From NCBI RefSeq assembly GCF_022095675.1, contig NZ_JAHYSG010000159.1, forward strand, positions 1 through 22,401: a DNA stretch of 22,401 nucleotides. The letters run 5' to 3'. This document shows, piece by piece, positions 14,135 to 22,401 of this stretch. The position numbers and the translations under genes are program-made. Numbering within the stretch: position 1 is the first letter of the stretch; each line of letters opens with the position of its first letter. The notes under the pieces are model-generated. The model was not told the DNA's origin, did no database searches, and saw only the letters and a program-made list of their open reading frames with translations. This DNA is from Dactylosporangium sp. AC04546 (GTDB lineage Bacteria; Actinomycetota; Actinomycetes; Mycobacteriales; Micromonosporaceae).

Positions 14135-14794
14135 GTGCGGGTACTGATCACCGAGGACGACGACGGCCTCCGGTTGGCGCTGGAGGTGGCCCTGCGCGGT
14201 GCCGGCTTCGCGGTGGACGCCGCGGAGGATCTGCCGGTCGCCGAGGAGGCGCTGTTCGTGAACTCCTACGACTGCGCGATCTTCGACCGGATGTTGCCGG
14301 CCGGTGACGCGCTGCGGTACGTGCACGGCCGGCGCCGGCAAGGCTGGCAGGTGCCGGTGCTGTTCCTGACCGCGCGGGACAGCCAGGCCGACCGGATCGA
14401 CGGCCTGCGCCTCGGCGGTGACGACTACCTGGTGAAGCCCTTCGCCATGGCGGAGCTGCTGGCCAGGGTGCGCAGTCTCTGCCGGCGCGCCACGGTCGGG
14501 CGGCCGACGGTCCTGCGCTGCGCGGACGTCGAGCTGGACGGCGGCCGGCACCGCGTCACCCGGGCCGGGGTGCTGCTGACGCTGACCCGCAAGGAGTTCC
14601 TGGTGCTGGAGCGGCTGATGACGGCCCCGGGGGAGCCGGTGTCGCGCCACCAGCTGATCTCCTACGCCTGGGACGAGATGGCCGACCCGGCCTCGAACGT
14701 GCTCGACGTCGTCATCGCGCAGCTGCGCCGCAAGCTGCGCGACCCGCCGCTGATCCGTACCGTGCGCGGGACCGGCTACCTGATCAGTCCCTGA
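14135..14794 (+). CDS. Orphan OmpR/PhoB-family response regulator
   Basis: The 219-residue regulator has a complete receiver (acidic Glu7-Asp8-Asp9, phosphoacceptor Asp51 in IFDRMLPAGD, Thr79, Lys101 in YLVKPF) and a winged-helix domain with LTRKEFLVLERLM, NVLDVVIAQLRRKL and RTVRGTGYLI. No histidine kinase is adjacent: the gene downstream is eccE on the opposite strand, and the upstream gene is the LuxR-type regulator. The closest relative in view is the regulator at 12550-13227, so it may have arisen by local duplication and could take phosphate from the same kinase (inference). GTG 14135 is the only start before the first receiver strand. The last 11 bp overlap the last 11 bp of eccE tail to tail. 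Confidence 0.93.
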   Translation: MRVLITEDDDGLRLALEVALRGAGFAVDAAEDLPVAEEALFVNSYDCAIFDRMLPAGDALRYVHGRRRQGWQVPVLFLTARDSQADRIDGLRLGGDDYLVKPFAMAELLARVRSLCRRATVGRPTVLRCADVELDGGRHRVTRAGVLLTLTRKEFLVLERLMTAPGEPVSRHQLISYAWDEMADPASNVLDVVIAQLRRKLRDPPLIRTVRGTGYLISP

Positions 14795-15860
14795 TCACGC
14801 CGAGCGGCAGGGTGGCCGCCACACCCCAGGCGTGCCGGCCGTCGAGGCGCTCCATGCCGACACCCAGCTCGTGCGCCGGCCGGGCCAGCTCCTCCCCGGC
14901 GCCGTCCAGCGCGGCGGCACTCGTCGCCGCGATCCGCAGCATGGCGCTCACCTCGGGCTCGGTACCGGCCGGCGGACGGCGGGCGGTGACAGCCACCGTC
15001 ACCGCCGCCTGTGGCGCCGCGGCGAGCAGCCGGTGCACCAACTGCGCGGCGACCGCGGGAGGCAGCCCGGCCCAGCCGTCGAGCCGGAACACCGCCTGCT
15101 CGACCGGTCCGCTCTGCCACCGCCGCCACCGCTCCCGGACCGTGCCCCGCCCGGCGTTGACATGGGCGAGCGCGGCCAGGGTGCCCAGCGCCTCGTGCTC
15201 GGCGAGCGCCTTGGCCGGCAGGCCGTCGCGGCGGAGCCGGCGCTGCACCCGCCGGACGGTGTTGCCGAGCGCCTGTGCGAGGTCGGCGTCCCGGTACAGC
15301 TCGACCGTGCGCAGCGCCTGCACGGCGACCCAGATCCGCGGCGGTCGCGCCCGGTGCATCCCGGCGTGATGGACCACCTGTACCGCGAAGGCCAGCGCCT
15401 GCTCGTCGTGCGCCGGCAGCAGCGTCTGGGGAGCCGGCACGGTCGATGCCGGCTGGAGGACGGCGGTGACCCCCTCGGCCCGGCTGATCATGAATACGGT
15501 GCCGGTGATGCCCACCGCCTCCGGCGAGATCAGGCGGAGCAGCGCCCAGCCGGTCCCGCCCGCGCCGGGCAGGTCCCGGTCGCGGTCCCGCAGCCGGTAC
15601 CGCAGCGACACCACGAGCCACTGGTACAGCCAGCGGCCACGGCGGCGCACGCCGGTCAGGGCCAGCACGACGACGCCCGCGAACGTGACCGCGGCGATCG
15701 TGGGCCACCCCTCGTCGAGGGCCAGGGCGACGGCGATCAGCACGAGCTGCCAGCACATGAGCTGCAGCACCCCGATCCCGCCGAGCGGGTCACGGGCGGT
15801 CCGGGTCGCGGTCCGGGGCACACCGAAACTGGTCACCGCCCGAGCCTGCGCCGCGAACAT
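14784..15860 (-). CDS. eccE: Type VII secretion protein EccE
   Basis: The 358-residue protein has two closely spaced membrane helices (about 30-49 and 52-70), a basic turn (TGVRRRGRWLYQWL), and a large alpha/beta domain (RDLPGAGG onward). This is the EccE layout, the peripheral component of the ESX core complex. Weakly conserved blocks such as GTVFMISRAEGVTAVLQP and the Arg-rich middle segment fit; EccE proteins are poorly conserved, so the assignment rests on topology plus eccB and eccD nearby. ATG 15860 was chosen: the in-frame extension to ATG 15932 includes low-GC codons (AGT, TAT, CAA) atypical here. No clear ribosome site precedes either. Its 3' end overlaps the orphan regulator gene by 11 bp. 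Confidence 0.8.
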   Translation of the reverse strand: MFAAQARAVTSFGVPRTATRTARDPLGGIGVLQLMCWQLVLIAVALALDEGWPTIAAVTFAGVVVLALTGVRRRGRWLYQWLVVSLRYRLRDRDRDLPGAGGTGWALLRLISPEAVGITGTVFMISRAEGVTAVLQPASTVPAPQTLLPAHDEQALAFAVQVVHHAGMHRARPPRIWVAVQALRTVELYRDADLAQALGNTVRRVQRRLRRDGLPAKALAEHEALGTLAALAHVNAGRGTVRERWRRWQSGPVEQAVFRLDGWAGLPPAVAAQLVHRLLAAAPQAAVTVAVTARRPPAGTEPEVSAMLRIAATSAAALDGAGEELARPAHELGVGMERLDGRHAWGVAATLPLGVIRD

Positions 15861-15972
15861 GAGGTTTTGATGACAGCGCCGCCGCGCCGGCCACTTCGTA
15901 TAACTCCTGGTCAGGCGCGCATTCGCGGACATCCGCGGCGATTGCGCGGTATCGCGGGTGTAGCCGGACGGC

Positions 15973-15978
15973 TAGAGT
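15973..15978 (+). promoter_or_regulatory. -10-like TAGAGT for the FN3 protein gene, leaderless start
   Basis: TAGAGT is followed by 6 nt and GTG 15985, with no ribosome site between. No -35 box is visible at the usual distance. Confidence 0.42.
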
Positions 15979-15984
15979 CGCCGC

Positions 15985-17784
15985 GTGGAATCGACGGGCT
16001 CAGGTGCTCCCGATCGCCGCAGGCTCAGCGCTGCGGCGCGCACCCGCGTGAAGTTCGCCGCCATCGTCGTGAGCTGTGCGGGACTTGTCGGCGTGGCGGC
16101 CGGCCAGACCTCGGCTTCGCCCGGTCTGCAGTTCACCCAGGTCGGCCACTGGGTGTACAACAGCGCGTTCGGGTCGGCGTTCCACGTCGACGGCTCGACC
16201 AACCAGGTCGACGCGCAGGTCCGGGTGCCCGGCGGTGAGCCGGGCAGTCAGGTCGCGCAGGGCGAGCAGTCCGGCTACGTGGTCCAGCGCTCGCGGGTCA
16301 CGGTGTTCAGCAAGTCCACGCTGAGCGTCGAGGACACCCTCACGCCGCCCGCCACCGAACAGCCGGTCGTGCTGGAGGTCGCGGGCGGTCCGTACCTGGT
16401 GTACCGCAACGCGGGCCAGGTGGTCCGGCTCGGCGATCCGGCCGCGACGGTCGCCGCGGGCGGACCGTTGTCCAGGCCCGCGGCGACCGGTGACGGCACC
16501 GTCTGGCTGCACCGGATCGACAGTGGCTCGCTGTGCGAGCTGCCGAAGGACGCCAGCCGGCTGGCCTGCCACGCGCAGCTGGAACAGGGCCACAGCGGTG
16601 CGCTGACCGTCGCCGGCGACCAGCCGGTGCTGGTCGACACCACGTCGGACACGCTGCGCACGGTCGGCAGGCAAGGATTCGGCGAGCCGGCCGCCACCGG
16701 CGTCGACCTGCCCGCGTCGGCCCAGGTCGCGACCGGCGCCGTCGCCGATCGGCTGGCCGTCGTCGACCCGGAGCGCAACCAGCTGCTGCTCATCGACACC
16801 GCCGGGCTGCACAAGCGCCCGGTGGCCAAGCCGATCGTTGTCGAGCTGCCCAAGGACGGCCGGTTCGCCGAGCCGGTCACGACCTCGAACGTCGTCGCGG
16901 TGGTCGACGAGACCCGCAACGACCTGCTGACCTACGACCGCACCGGCGCACCCAAGGACCGTGCGAAGATCCCCGGCAAGGGCGGAGCGGGTGGATCGCC
17001 CAGGCTGGCCCGCGGCGAGGACAACCGGATCTACGCCGACAGTGCGGACGGCTCGCACGTGCTGGTCGTCAACGGTGAGAACGGCTCGATCGGGGGCGTG
17101 GAGATCAACGGCGAGACCGGGTCTTCGCCGAGCGTGCAGGCCAGCGTGCAGGCCTCGCAGGAGCCGACGCCCGGAGCCACCGGCGGTGCGCCGCCGAATC
17201 CCGGCGGTGCGAACCCCGGCACGAACCCCGGCACGGGCAACAACCCGGGCACCGGCCCAGGCGTCACACTGACCCCGGCCGCCGCACCGGCGGTCACGGT
17301 GAAGGCCGCCTCCGGCGCGTTCACCGTGACGTGGAACCAGCCCGACCTGCGCGGCGGCACGCTCGTGCACTACCTGGTGAGTGCGCAGGGCCAGGCCGAC
17401 CGTCAGGTGACGGGCCAATCCACCCAGTACACCGGCATCTCCGGCACCGTCACCGTTCGCGCGGTGACCAGGTTCGGCTCGGCGACGGTCCGCGGCAAGC
17501 CCGGCTCCGCCACGGTCCCCGCCGTTACGCCACCCACCGTGGAGATCGTCCGCGTGCGGAGCACGATCGGCCTGGTCGTGACCGTCAACGCCGACACCAA
17601 GGGCGCGCCGGCAACCTGCCGGGTGAGTTTCGGATCCGCATCCGCGTCGGCTTCCTGTAACGGCGCCACGGACATCACCATCACGAACGTCGCCTGGTTC
17701 GGGGCCATCACCATCACGGCGACCATCACCAATGCCGGGGGCAGCGGCACGGACACCTGGACGGGCGTGCCGCAGGTGGCGTGA
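15985..17784 (+). CDS. Exported propeller-like protein with Pro/Gly linker and FN3 domain
   Basis: The 599-residue protein has a basic N-terminus, a hydrophobic helix at about 22-42 (signal peptide or anchor), a region at about 45-385 with repeated short strands and DGTV, DTTSDTLRTV, DPERNQLLLID and DETRNDLLTYD motifs suggestive of a beta-propeller. A low-complexity linker rich in Pro, Gly, Asn and Thr (about 390-430) follows, then an FN3 domain at about 433-512 (FTVTWNQPDLRGGTLVHYLV) and a second Ig-like domain to the end. Such proteins often precede a MoxR-DUF58-transglutaminase island in actinobacteria (from memory). It probably acts in the cell envelope; its ligand is unknown. It starts at GTG 15985, 6 nt after a -10-like hexamer. 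The MoxR gene begins 49 bp downstream behind its own promoter. Confidence 0.8.
   Translation: MESTGSGAPDRRRLSAAARTRVKFAAIVVSCAGLVGVAAGQTSASPGLQFTQVGHWVYNSAFGSAFHVDGSTNQVDAQVRVPGGEPGSQVAQGEQSGYVVQRSRVTVFSKSTLSVEDTLTPPATEQPVVLEVAGGPYLVYRNAGQVVRLGDPAATVAAGGPLSRPAATGDGTVWLHRIDSGSLCELPKDASRLACHAQLEQGHSGALTVAGDQPVLVDTTSDTLRTVGRQGFGEPAATGVDLPASAQVATGAVADRLAVVDPERNQLLLIDTAGLHKRPVAKPIVVELPKDGRFAEPVTTSNVVAVVDETRNDLLTYDRTGAPKDRAKIPGKGGAGGSPRLARGEDNRIYADSADGSHVLVVNGENGSIGGVEINGETGSSPSVQASVQASQEPTPGATGGAPPNPGGANPGTNPGTGNNPGTGPGVTLTPAAAPAVTVKAASGAFTVTWNQPDLRGGTLVHYLVSAQGQADRQVTGQSTQYTGISGTVTVRAVTRFGSATVRGKPGSATVPAVTPPTVEIVRVRSTIGLVVTVNADTKGAPATCRVSFGSASASASCNGATDITITNVAWFGAITITATITNAGGSGTDTWTGVPQVA
17197..17262 (+). 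repeat. Low-complexity NPG(T/A)-type coding repeat
   Basis: Within the FN3 protein, about 22 codons repeat variants of Asn-Pro-Gly-Gly/Thr. This is a flexible linker between the propeller-like region and the FN3 domain, not a mobile or structural DNA repeat. Confidence 0.7.
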
Positions 17785-17813
17785 TGACCAGCCCGGCTAT
17801 GCCGCTGTAATTA

Positions 17814-17829
17814 TGTAGTGTACGCTACA
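17814..17829. promoter_or_regulatory. Near-perfect 16-bp palindrome over the MoxR promoter, candidate operator
   Basis: TGTAGTGTACGCTACA has seven of eight base pairs symmetric (only 17819/17824 differ). It overlaps both TAGTGT (17816-17821) and TACGCT (17821-17826); the second ends 7 nt before GTG 17834, the position expected for a -10 of a leaderless gene. GntR-family (YtrA-like) regulators bind such GTAGTGTAC...CTAC sites, but no GntR gene is in the window. A protein bound here would block transcription. Confidence 0.5.
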
Positions 17830-17833
17830 GAAT

Positions 17834-18802
<969 letters not shown>

Positions 18803-18804
18803 GC

Positions 18805-19917
18805 GTGCGGCTCACCCGCCGCGGCGTCACCGTCCTCAGTGGAGCCGCCGGCTGCTACCTCGTCGGCGAGCTGGCCGGCTATGCCTACTTCCGTGTGCTC
18901 GCCGGCATCCTGGTGGGCTGCCTGCTGGCCGCCGCGGCCACCACGATGCTCCGGCCGGCCGTCCAGATCAGCCGGACCGTGTACCCCGACCGGATCGAGC
19001 GTGGCCGGCCAGCACTGGCGACGCTGCTCGTGCGCAACACCACCGCACACCGGCATCGCGGCTTCGCCGCCGGCGACCGGGCCGGGGCTGAGGTGCACGA
19101 GATCCGGATCAGGCCGATCCCTCCCGGCGCCGATGCCACCTACCACTACGAGCTTCCGACCGCGTTGCGCGGACGCCTCCAGGTCGGCCCGCTCGCGCTG
19201 CGGCTGTTCGATCCGCTCGAACTCGTCCGCACCGAGCGGACCGTGGGCAGCACCGCGAGCGTGTGGGTGTACCCACGCCGGCACCCCGCACGCCCGGCGC
19301 AGGTGGGGCATCCCCGGCACCACCACGACGGCCCGATCACCGATCCGCCACTGCGCGGCTCGGCCGACATGCGCGCGGTCCGCGAGTACGTGCCCGGCGA
19401 CGAGGTACGGCACCTGCACTGGAAGGCGACCGCCCGGACCGGTCAGCTCATGGTGCGCGACTACGCCGACCCGGCCCGGACGAGACTCACCGTGCTCCTC
19501 GACACCAGATCGGCCGCGATGACTCCCACGGTCTTCGAGGAGGCCGTCGAGGTGGCGGCCTCGCTGCTGTACGCGTCGGCGGCCGCGGGACAGCAGTGCC
19601 GGCTGGTCACACCGGCCGGCACCGACACGCCGGTGGACAGCGGCCTGCGCGTGGCCCGGGTACTGCTGGACGAGCTGTGCCTGGTCGGCCAGGACGACGC
19701 GCCGCCCGGGCCACCGCCGCCGGCCACGGCCCGTCCGCCCGGCGCCCTGGTCGTGATCACGGGTCCGGACGCCGACCTCGGCCCGGCCCGCCGGTGGCGG
19801 CCGGACACCGTGATCCGGCTCGGTGTCACGGCGCCGGCCGCCGGCGGGTTCATCAACGAGGTGGACGCGGCAGCCGCCGTGGCCAAGTGGAACGCGCTGC
19901 GGGCGGGCCCCGCATGA
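18805..19917 (+). CDS. DUF58 domain membrane protein
   Basis: The 370-residue protein has two closely spaced hydrophobic helices at about 9-25 and 29-49, a beta-rich region and then the DUF58 signature at about 190-220 (VREYVPGDEVRHLHWKATA followed by RTGQLMVRDY). The part after this (VLLDTRSAA, EEAVEVAASLLYASA) resembles a von Willebrand factor A-like fold. DUF58 proteins are thought to be partners of MoxR ATPases; the biochemical role is not known. GTG 18805 is 2 nt after the MoxR stop, with AGGGG about 9 nt upstream. The stop overlaps the start of the transglutaminase-like gene as ATGA. Codon use matches its neighbours. Confidence 0.9.
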   Translation: MRLTRRGVTVLSGAAGCYLVGELAGYAYFRVLAGILVGCLLAAAATTMLRPAVQISRTVYPDRIERGRPALATLLVRNTTAHRHRGFAAGDRAGAEVHEIRIRPIPPGADATYHYELPTALRGRLQVGPLALRLFDPLELVRTERTVGSTASVWVYPRRHPARPAQVGHPRHHHDGPITDPPLRGSADMRAVREYVPGDEVRHLHWKATARTGQLMVRDYADPARTRLTVLLDTRSAAMTPTVFEEAVEVAASLLYASAAAGQQCRLVTPAGTDTPVDSGLRVARVLLDELCLVGQDDAPPGPPPPATARPPGALVVITGPDADLGPARRWRPDTVIRLGVTAPAAGGFINEVDAAAAVAKWNALRAGPA

Positions 19918-22073
19918 GCAGATCCGACCGGATCGCGGTCGTCGGGCTGCTCGGTTCGACCGCGGTGGCCGGCCTGCTGTTCGCGCCGGTGTTCGGCCTG
20001 CCGGCGCTGCTGCCGCCGGTGCTCGTGGTCGTCCTCGCCTGCTACGGCTGCGTCGAGCTGGGCGCGCGCCGGCCGCGCCTGGCATCCTGGCGGCCCTTGC
20101 TCGTGCTGCTCACCGGCGCGCTCGGGCTGGTCGAGTCGGTGCTGTTCCCGACCACCGTCGCCGGTCTGCCCACCGCGGCGTCACTGCGGGGGCTCCAGCG
20201 CGGGTTCACCGACGGCTGGCTGCTCACCCTCCAGTCCACCTGGCCGGCCCGGCCGGACCCGGAGCAACTGCTGTTCGTCCCGCTGGCGGTGCTGCTCGCC
20301 GGGCTGCTCGGCATCGAGCTCCTGCTCCGGCTGCGCAAGCCGGTGGCGGCACTGCTGCCCGGCCTGGCGGTGGCCGGGCTCGCCCAGACGTACCAGGCAC
20401 TGACCGGCGGCGCGGCGGTGCTGGCCGCGGCGTGCTACGTGGCCCCCGCCGCGCTGCTGCTCCGGGCCGATCGCCCACGCGACGGCGGCCAGGCCCGTAT
20501 CGACGTCCGGCCGGCGGTGGCGGCCGTGCTCGCGATCGTGGCGGGCACCGTCCTCATCGGCGGCTTCGATCCGGCCGGCCGGGATCCGTACCGCCTCAAG
20601 GACGCCTACTCGGCCCCGCTGCGCCGGCACCGGATCGTCAACCCGTTGCAGGAGATCGCGCAGCGCCTCGCCGAGCCGGACCGGGAGGTGTTCCGGTACC
20701 GCAGCGATCGGCCCGCCGACCGGTGGAGCCTCGTCGTGCTGGACGGATTCGACGGCGCCAACTGGTCCGCCGGGGCGCGCCTGTACCGGCTGGGAGCCCC
20801 GCGGGAAGGCGCGCCGGGCAGCACCGTCCGGTCGGCCGACGTGCGCCTGCGGGACCTGTCCGGGCCATGGCTGCCGAGCCAGCCGGTCCCGCTGGCCGTG
20901 GGCGGACTCGCGCCGCTCGTGGACCCGTCCGCCGGCACGCTGCTGCTGGATGAGCCGGCCGCGGCCGACACGGAGCGGCGGTACCGGCTGACCTGGTCCG
21001 AGCCCGAGGTGAAGGCCGCCGCGCTCGGCGACGGGTCGCTCGACACCGCGGCGGCGGGCGGACTCGGCGAGCTCGGCACCGTGCCGGCGGAGATCAGGCA
21101 GCTGGCCGAGGACGCGGTGCAGGGTGCCCGCCCGACGTTCCAGTCCGCGTTGCGACTGGAACGGTTCCTCAGCGAGCACTACCAGGTGGTCCACGGCGGC
21201 AAGCTGCCGACCGGGCACGGCTGGCCGCAGCTGCGCAACTTCCTGACCGAGAGCCGGCGCGGCACCAGCGAGCAGTTCGCCGCCGCATACGTGGTCCTGG
21301 CCCGGTTGAACGGCATCCCGGCCCGGCTGGTCGTCGGCTTCCGCGGCTCCGCCGAGACCGACGGCGACTCGTACGTGGTGCGCAACCGCGACGTGCTGGC
21401 CTGGCCGGAGGTGCCGGTGGCCGGAGTGGGGTGGGTACCGCTGGACCCGACCGCGGCGGTGACCACCGCCCAGGCCGGCCCGGCGTCGTCCGCCCTCGAC
21501 GAGGCGGTCGCGCAGGTGCGGGCGCAGCAGGGATCGCCGCCACCGCAGGCGTTGCCGTCGCAGCCGGGGGAGAAGGCCGTTGAGCGCCGCGCTCCGGGCC
21601 TGGGTTTCCGCCAGATCGGCATGGTGGCGGTGGCGGTGCTGTGCGGGCTCCTGGTCGGCTGGCTGCTCGGGGTACCGCTGGCGAAGGCGGTGCGGACCGG
21701 GCGGCGCCGGCGTCGGACCGGCACCGACGGCGTGATCGGCGCCTGGGCCGAGGTGCGCGACCGGCTGCGGGCACACGGGGTGCCGTACGGGATCGGGATG
21801 ACCCCGCGGGATCTGGCCGGGTCGGCCGCCCCGGTGGCCGGCGAGCCGACCACCCAGGCGGTCATCCGGCTGGGACGCCTGCTCGACACGGCGGTGTGGT
21901 CCGGCGTGCCGGTGACGGACGACGCTGTCCGGAAGGCCTGGGACGAGGTGCGCACGATCCGGCGGGGCCTGGCCGGTCGGCCGTTGCGGGACCGGCTGCG
22001 GGCAGCGGTGGATCCCCGCGTCCTGGTGCCACCGGGCGGGCGCGCCGCGCGGCCCGCCCGGTGGCATCGGTAG
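19914..22073 (+). CDS. Transglutaminase-like membrane protein lacking catalytic Cys and His
   Basis: The 719-residue protein begins with several hydrophobic helices (about 7-48, 60-80, 117-140, 147-183, 200-217), then an external transglutaminase-like core (about 400-515), one more helix at about 565-590 and a cytoplasmic C-terminal tail with DUF4129-like features. The core reads RRGTSEQFAAAYVVLARLNG (448-467), where active enzymes have Gly-x-Cys-Glu; Ser452 occupies the Cys position. The His expected in a DAHAW-type block is Leu495 (RDVLAWPEV), while Asp511 (LDPT) remains. It is therefore probably not an active transglutaminase or protease. Similar degenerate cores seem common in actinobacterial homologues (recollection, unchecked). 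ATG 19914 overlaps the DUF58 stop as ATGA, so the three island genes are one transcription unit. Confidence 0.88.
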   Translation: MSRSDRIAVVGLLGSTAVAGLLFAPVFGLPALLPPVLVVVLACYGCVELGARRPRLASWRPLLVLLTGALGLVESVLFPTTVAGLPTAASLRGLQRGFTDGWLLTLQSTWPARPDPEQLLFVPLAVLLAGLLGIELLLRLRKPVAALLPGLAVAGLAQTYQALTGGAAVLAAACYVAPAALLLRADRPRDGGQARIDVRPAVAAVLAIVAGTVLIGGFDPAGRDPYRLKDAYSAPLRRHRIVNPLQEIAQRLAEPDREVFRYRSDRPADRWSLVVLDGFDGANWSAGARLYRLGAPREGAPGSTVRSADVRLRDLSGPWLPSQPVPLAVGGLAPLVDPSAGTLLLDEPAAADTERRYRLTWSEPEVKAAALGDGSLDTAAAGGLGELGTVPAEIRQLAEDAVQGARPTFQSALRLERFLSEHYQVVHGGKLPTGHGWPQLRNFLTESRRGTSEQFAAAYVVLARLNGIPARLVVGFRGSAETDGDSYVVRNRDVLAWPEVPVAGVGWVPLDPTAAVTTAQAGPASSALDEAVAQVRAQQGSPPPQALPSQPGEKAVERRAPGLGFRQIGMVAVAVLCGLLVGWLLGVPLAKAVRTGRRRRRTGTDGVIGAWAEVRDRLRAHGVPYGIGMTPRDLAGSAAPVAGEPTTQAVIRLGRLLDTAVWSGVPVTDDAVRKAWDEVRTIRRGLAGRPLRDRLRAAVDPRVLVPPGGRAARPARWHR

Positions 22074-22081
22074 CTCGCGGC

Positions 22082-22401
22082 TCAGCGGTCCTCGTCGTTG
22101 CCGGACCGGCCGCGCAGCTTCGCCGGCACACCGTCGCCGGCGGCCGCCGCGCGTCGCCCAGTGACGGATCGGACGGCGCCGTGATGGCCCGGTCCCGAGC
22201 CCGGCCGCAGCGTGCCCGCGGCGTGCTGGCCAACCATCGGCGGCACCACCGGCGGAAGGGAACCGCCGGTCGGCTTGACCGCCGCCGGGGTGAGCACGCC
22301 GGGCCGGGCCTCGGCGGCCAGGACCGGCGCCCACCGGCCGACGACCGGGTTCGCCACCGACATCAGGCCGTTGCCACCGGCCGCTCCCGCCCAGCCCAGC
22401 C
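22082..22401 (-). CDS. C-terminal part of unidentified Gly/Pro/Ala-rich protein
   Basis: The reading frame is open from the right edge (first residues LGWAGAAGGNGLMSVANP) to a stop at 22082-22084, giving about 105 residues with no membrane helix. It is rich in Gly, Ala, Pro and Val, with a GGSLPPVVPPMVGQ run and a basic then acidic tail (KLRGRSGNDEDR). The composition resembles the disordered tails of actinobacterial PPE/WXG-type secreted or secretion-associated proteins, but too little is present to assign a family. An internal ATG at 22363 could start a 93-residue protein, although the frame is open upstream of it. It converges on the transglutaminase-like gene with 8 bp between stops. Confidence 0.5.
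   Translation of the reverse strand, partial: LGWAGAAGGNGLMSVANPVVGRWAPVLAAEARPGVLTPAAVKPTGGSLPPVVPPMVGQHAAGTLRPGSGPGHHGAVRSVTGRRAAAAGDGVPAKLRGRSGNDEDR

Noticed and set aside
20181..22334. Minus-strand frame of 717 codons opposite the transglutaminase-like gene
   Set aside because: Shadow of a well-supported plus-strand gene; the composition is rich in Arg, Gln and His and shows no fold or helix pattern.

Overview
The window is very GC-rich DNA, densely coded on both strands, with GTG starts, 4-bp start/stop overlaps and actinobacterial gene families: type VII (ESX-like) secretion components, an AglEFG-type sugar ABC system, a HemD/winged-helix fusion and a MoxR-DUF58-transglutaminase island. 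This points to an actinomycete. Resemblance of several proteins to Micromonosporaceae-type sequences is an impression from memory, not a search result. No tRNA, rRNA, CRISPR array, insertion sequence or phage gene was seen, and no stretch over 300 bp lacks a gene.

Layout. (1) 1-3239, minus strand: a sugar ABC operon. It begins with a stand-alone MalK-type C-terminal (TOBE/OB-fold) protein without an ATPase domain, then a lipoprotein solute-binding protein, a MalF-like permease with an SdrD/Cna-B-like domain inserted in an external loop, and a MalG-like permease running off the left edge. (2) 3377-4778, minus: a one-pass membrane protein and a GNAT-like acyltransferase, probably one operon. 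(3) 4816-10130: a membrane pseudokinase (minus) diverges from eccD-eccB (plus); eccB overlaps by 4 bp an orphan MalF-like sugar permease. (4) 10143-13227, minus: an operon of OmpR-type regulator, histidine kinase and HemD/winged-helix regulator. (5) 13411-14794, plus: a LuxR-type regulator and an orphan OmpR-type regulator paralogous to the first. (6) 14784-15860, minus: eccE, overlapping the orphan regulator tail to tail. (7) 15985-22073, plus: an exported repeat/FN3 protein, then a MoxR ATPase, DUF58 protein and transglutaminase-like membrane protein with overlapping or nearly abutting genes. (8) 22082-22401, minus: the C-terminal tail of an unidentified Gly/Pro/Ala-rich protein.

How it may work together (inference): EccB, EccD and EccE are three of the conserved membrane components of a type VII machine, but the motor ATPase EccC, the protease MycP and the WXG100 substrates are not in this window. 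The machine's genes are interleaved with envelope-related signalling genes: a kinase-like protein that lacks its catalytic residues, two paralogous OmpR-type regulators and a sensor kinase. The MoxR island ends in a transglutaminase-like protein that also lacks its Cys and His. Several genes start 6-7 nt after a TANNNT -10-like hexamer and have no Shine-Dalgarno sequence, suggesting leaderless transcripts. A near-perfect 16-bp palindrome covers the -10 candidate of the MoxR gene.

The least ordinary items are the orphan sugar permease coupled to eccB, the ATPase-less MalK regulatory domain, the permease with an inserted Ig-like domain, and the two degenerate enzymes.
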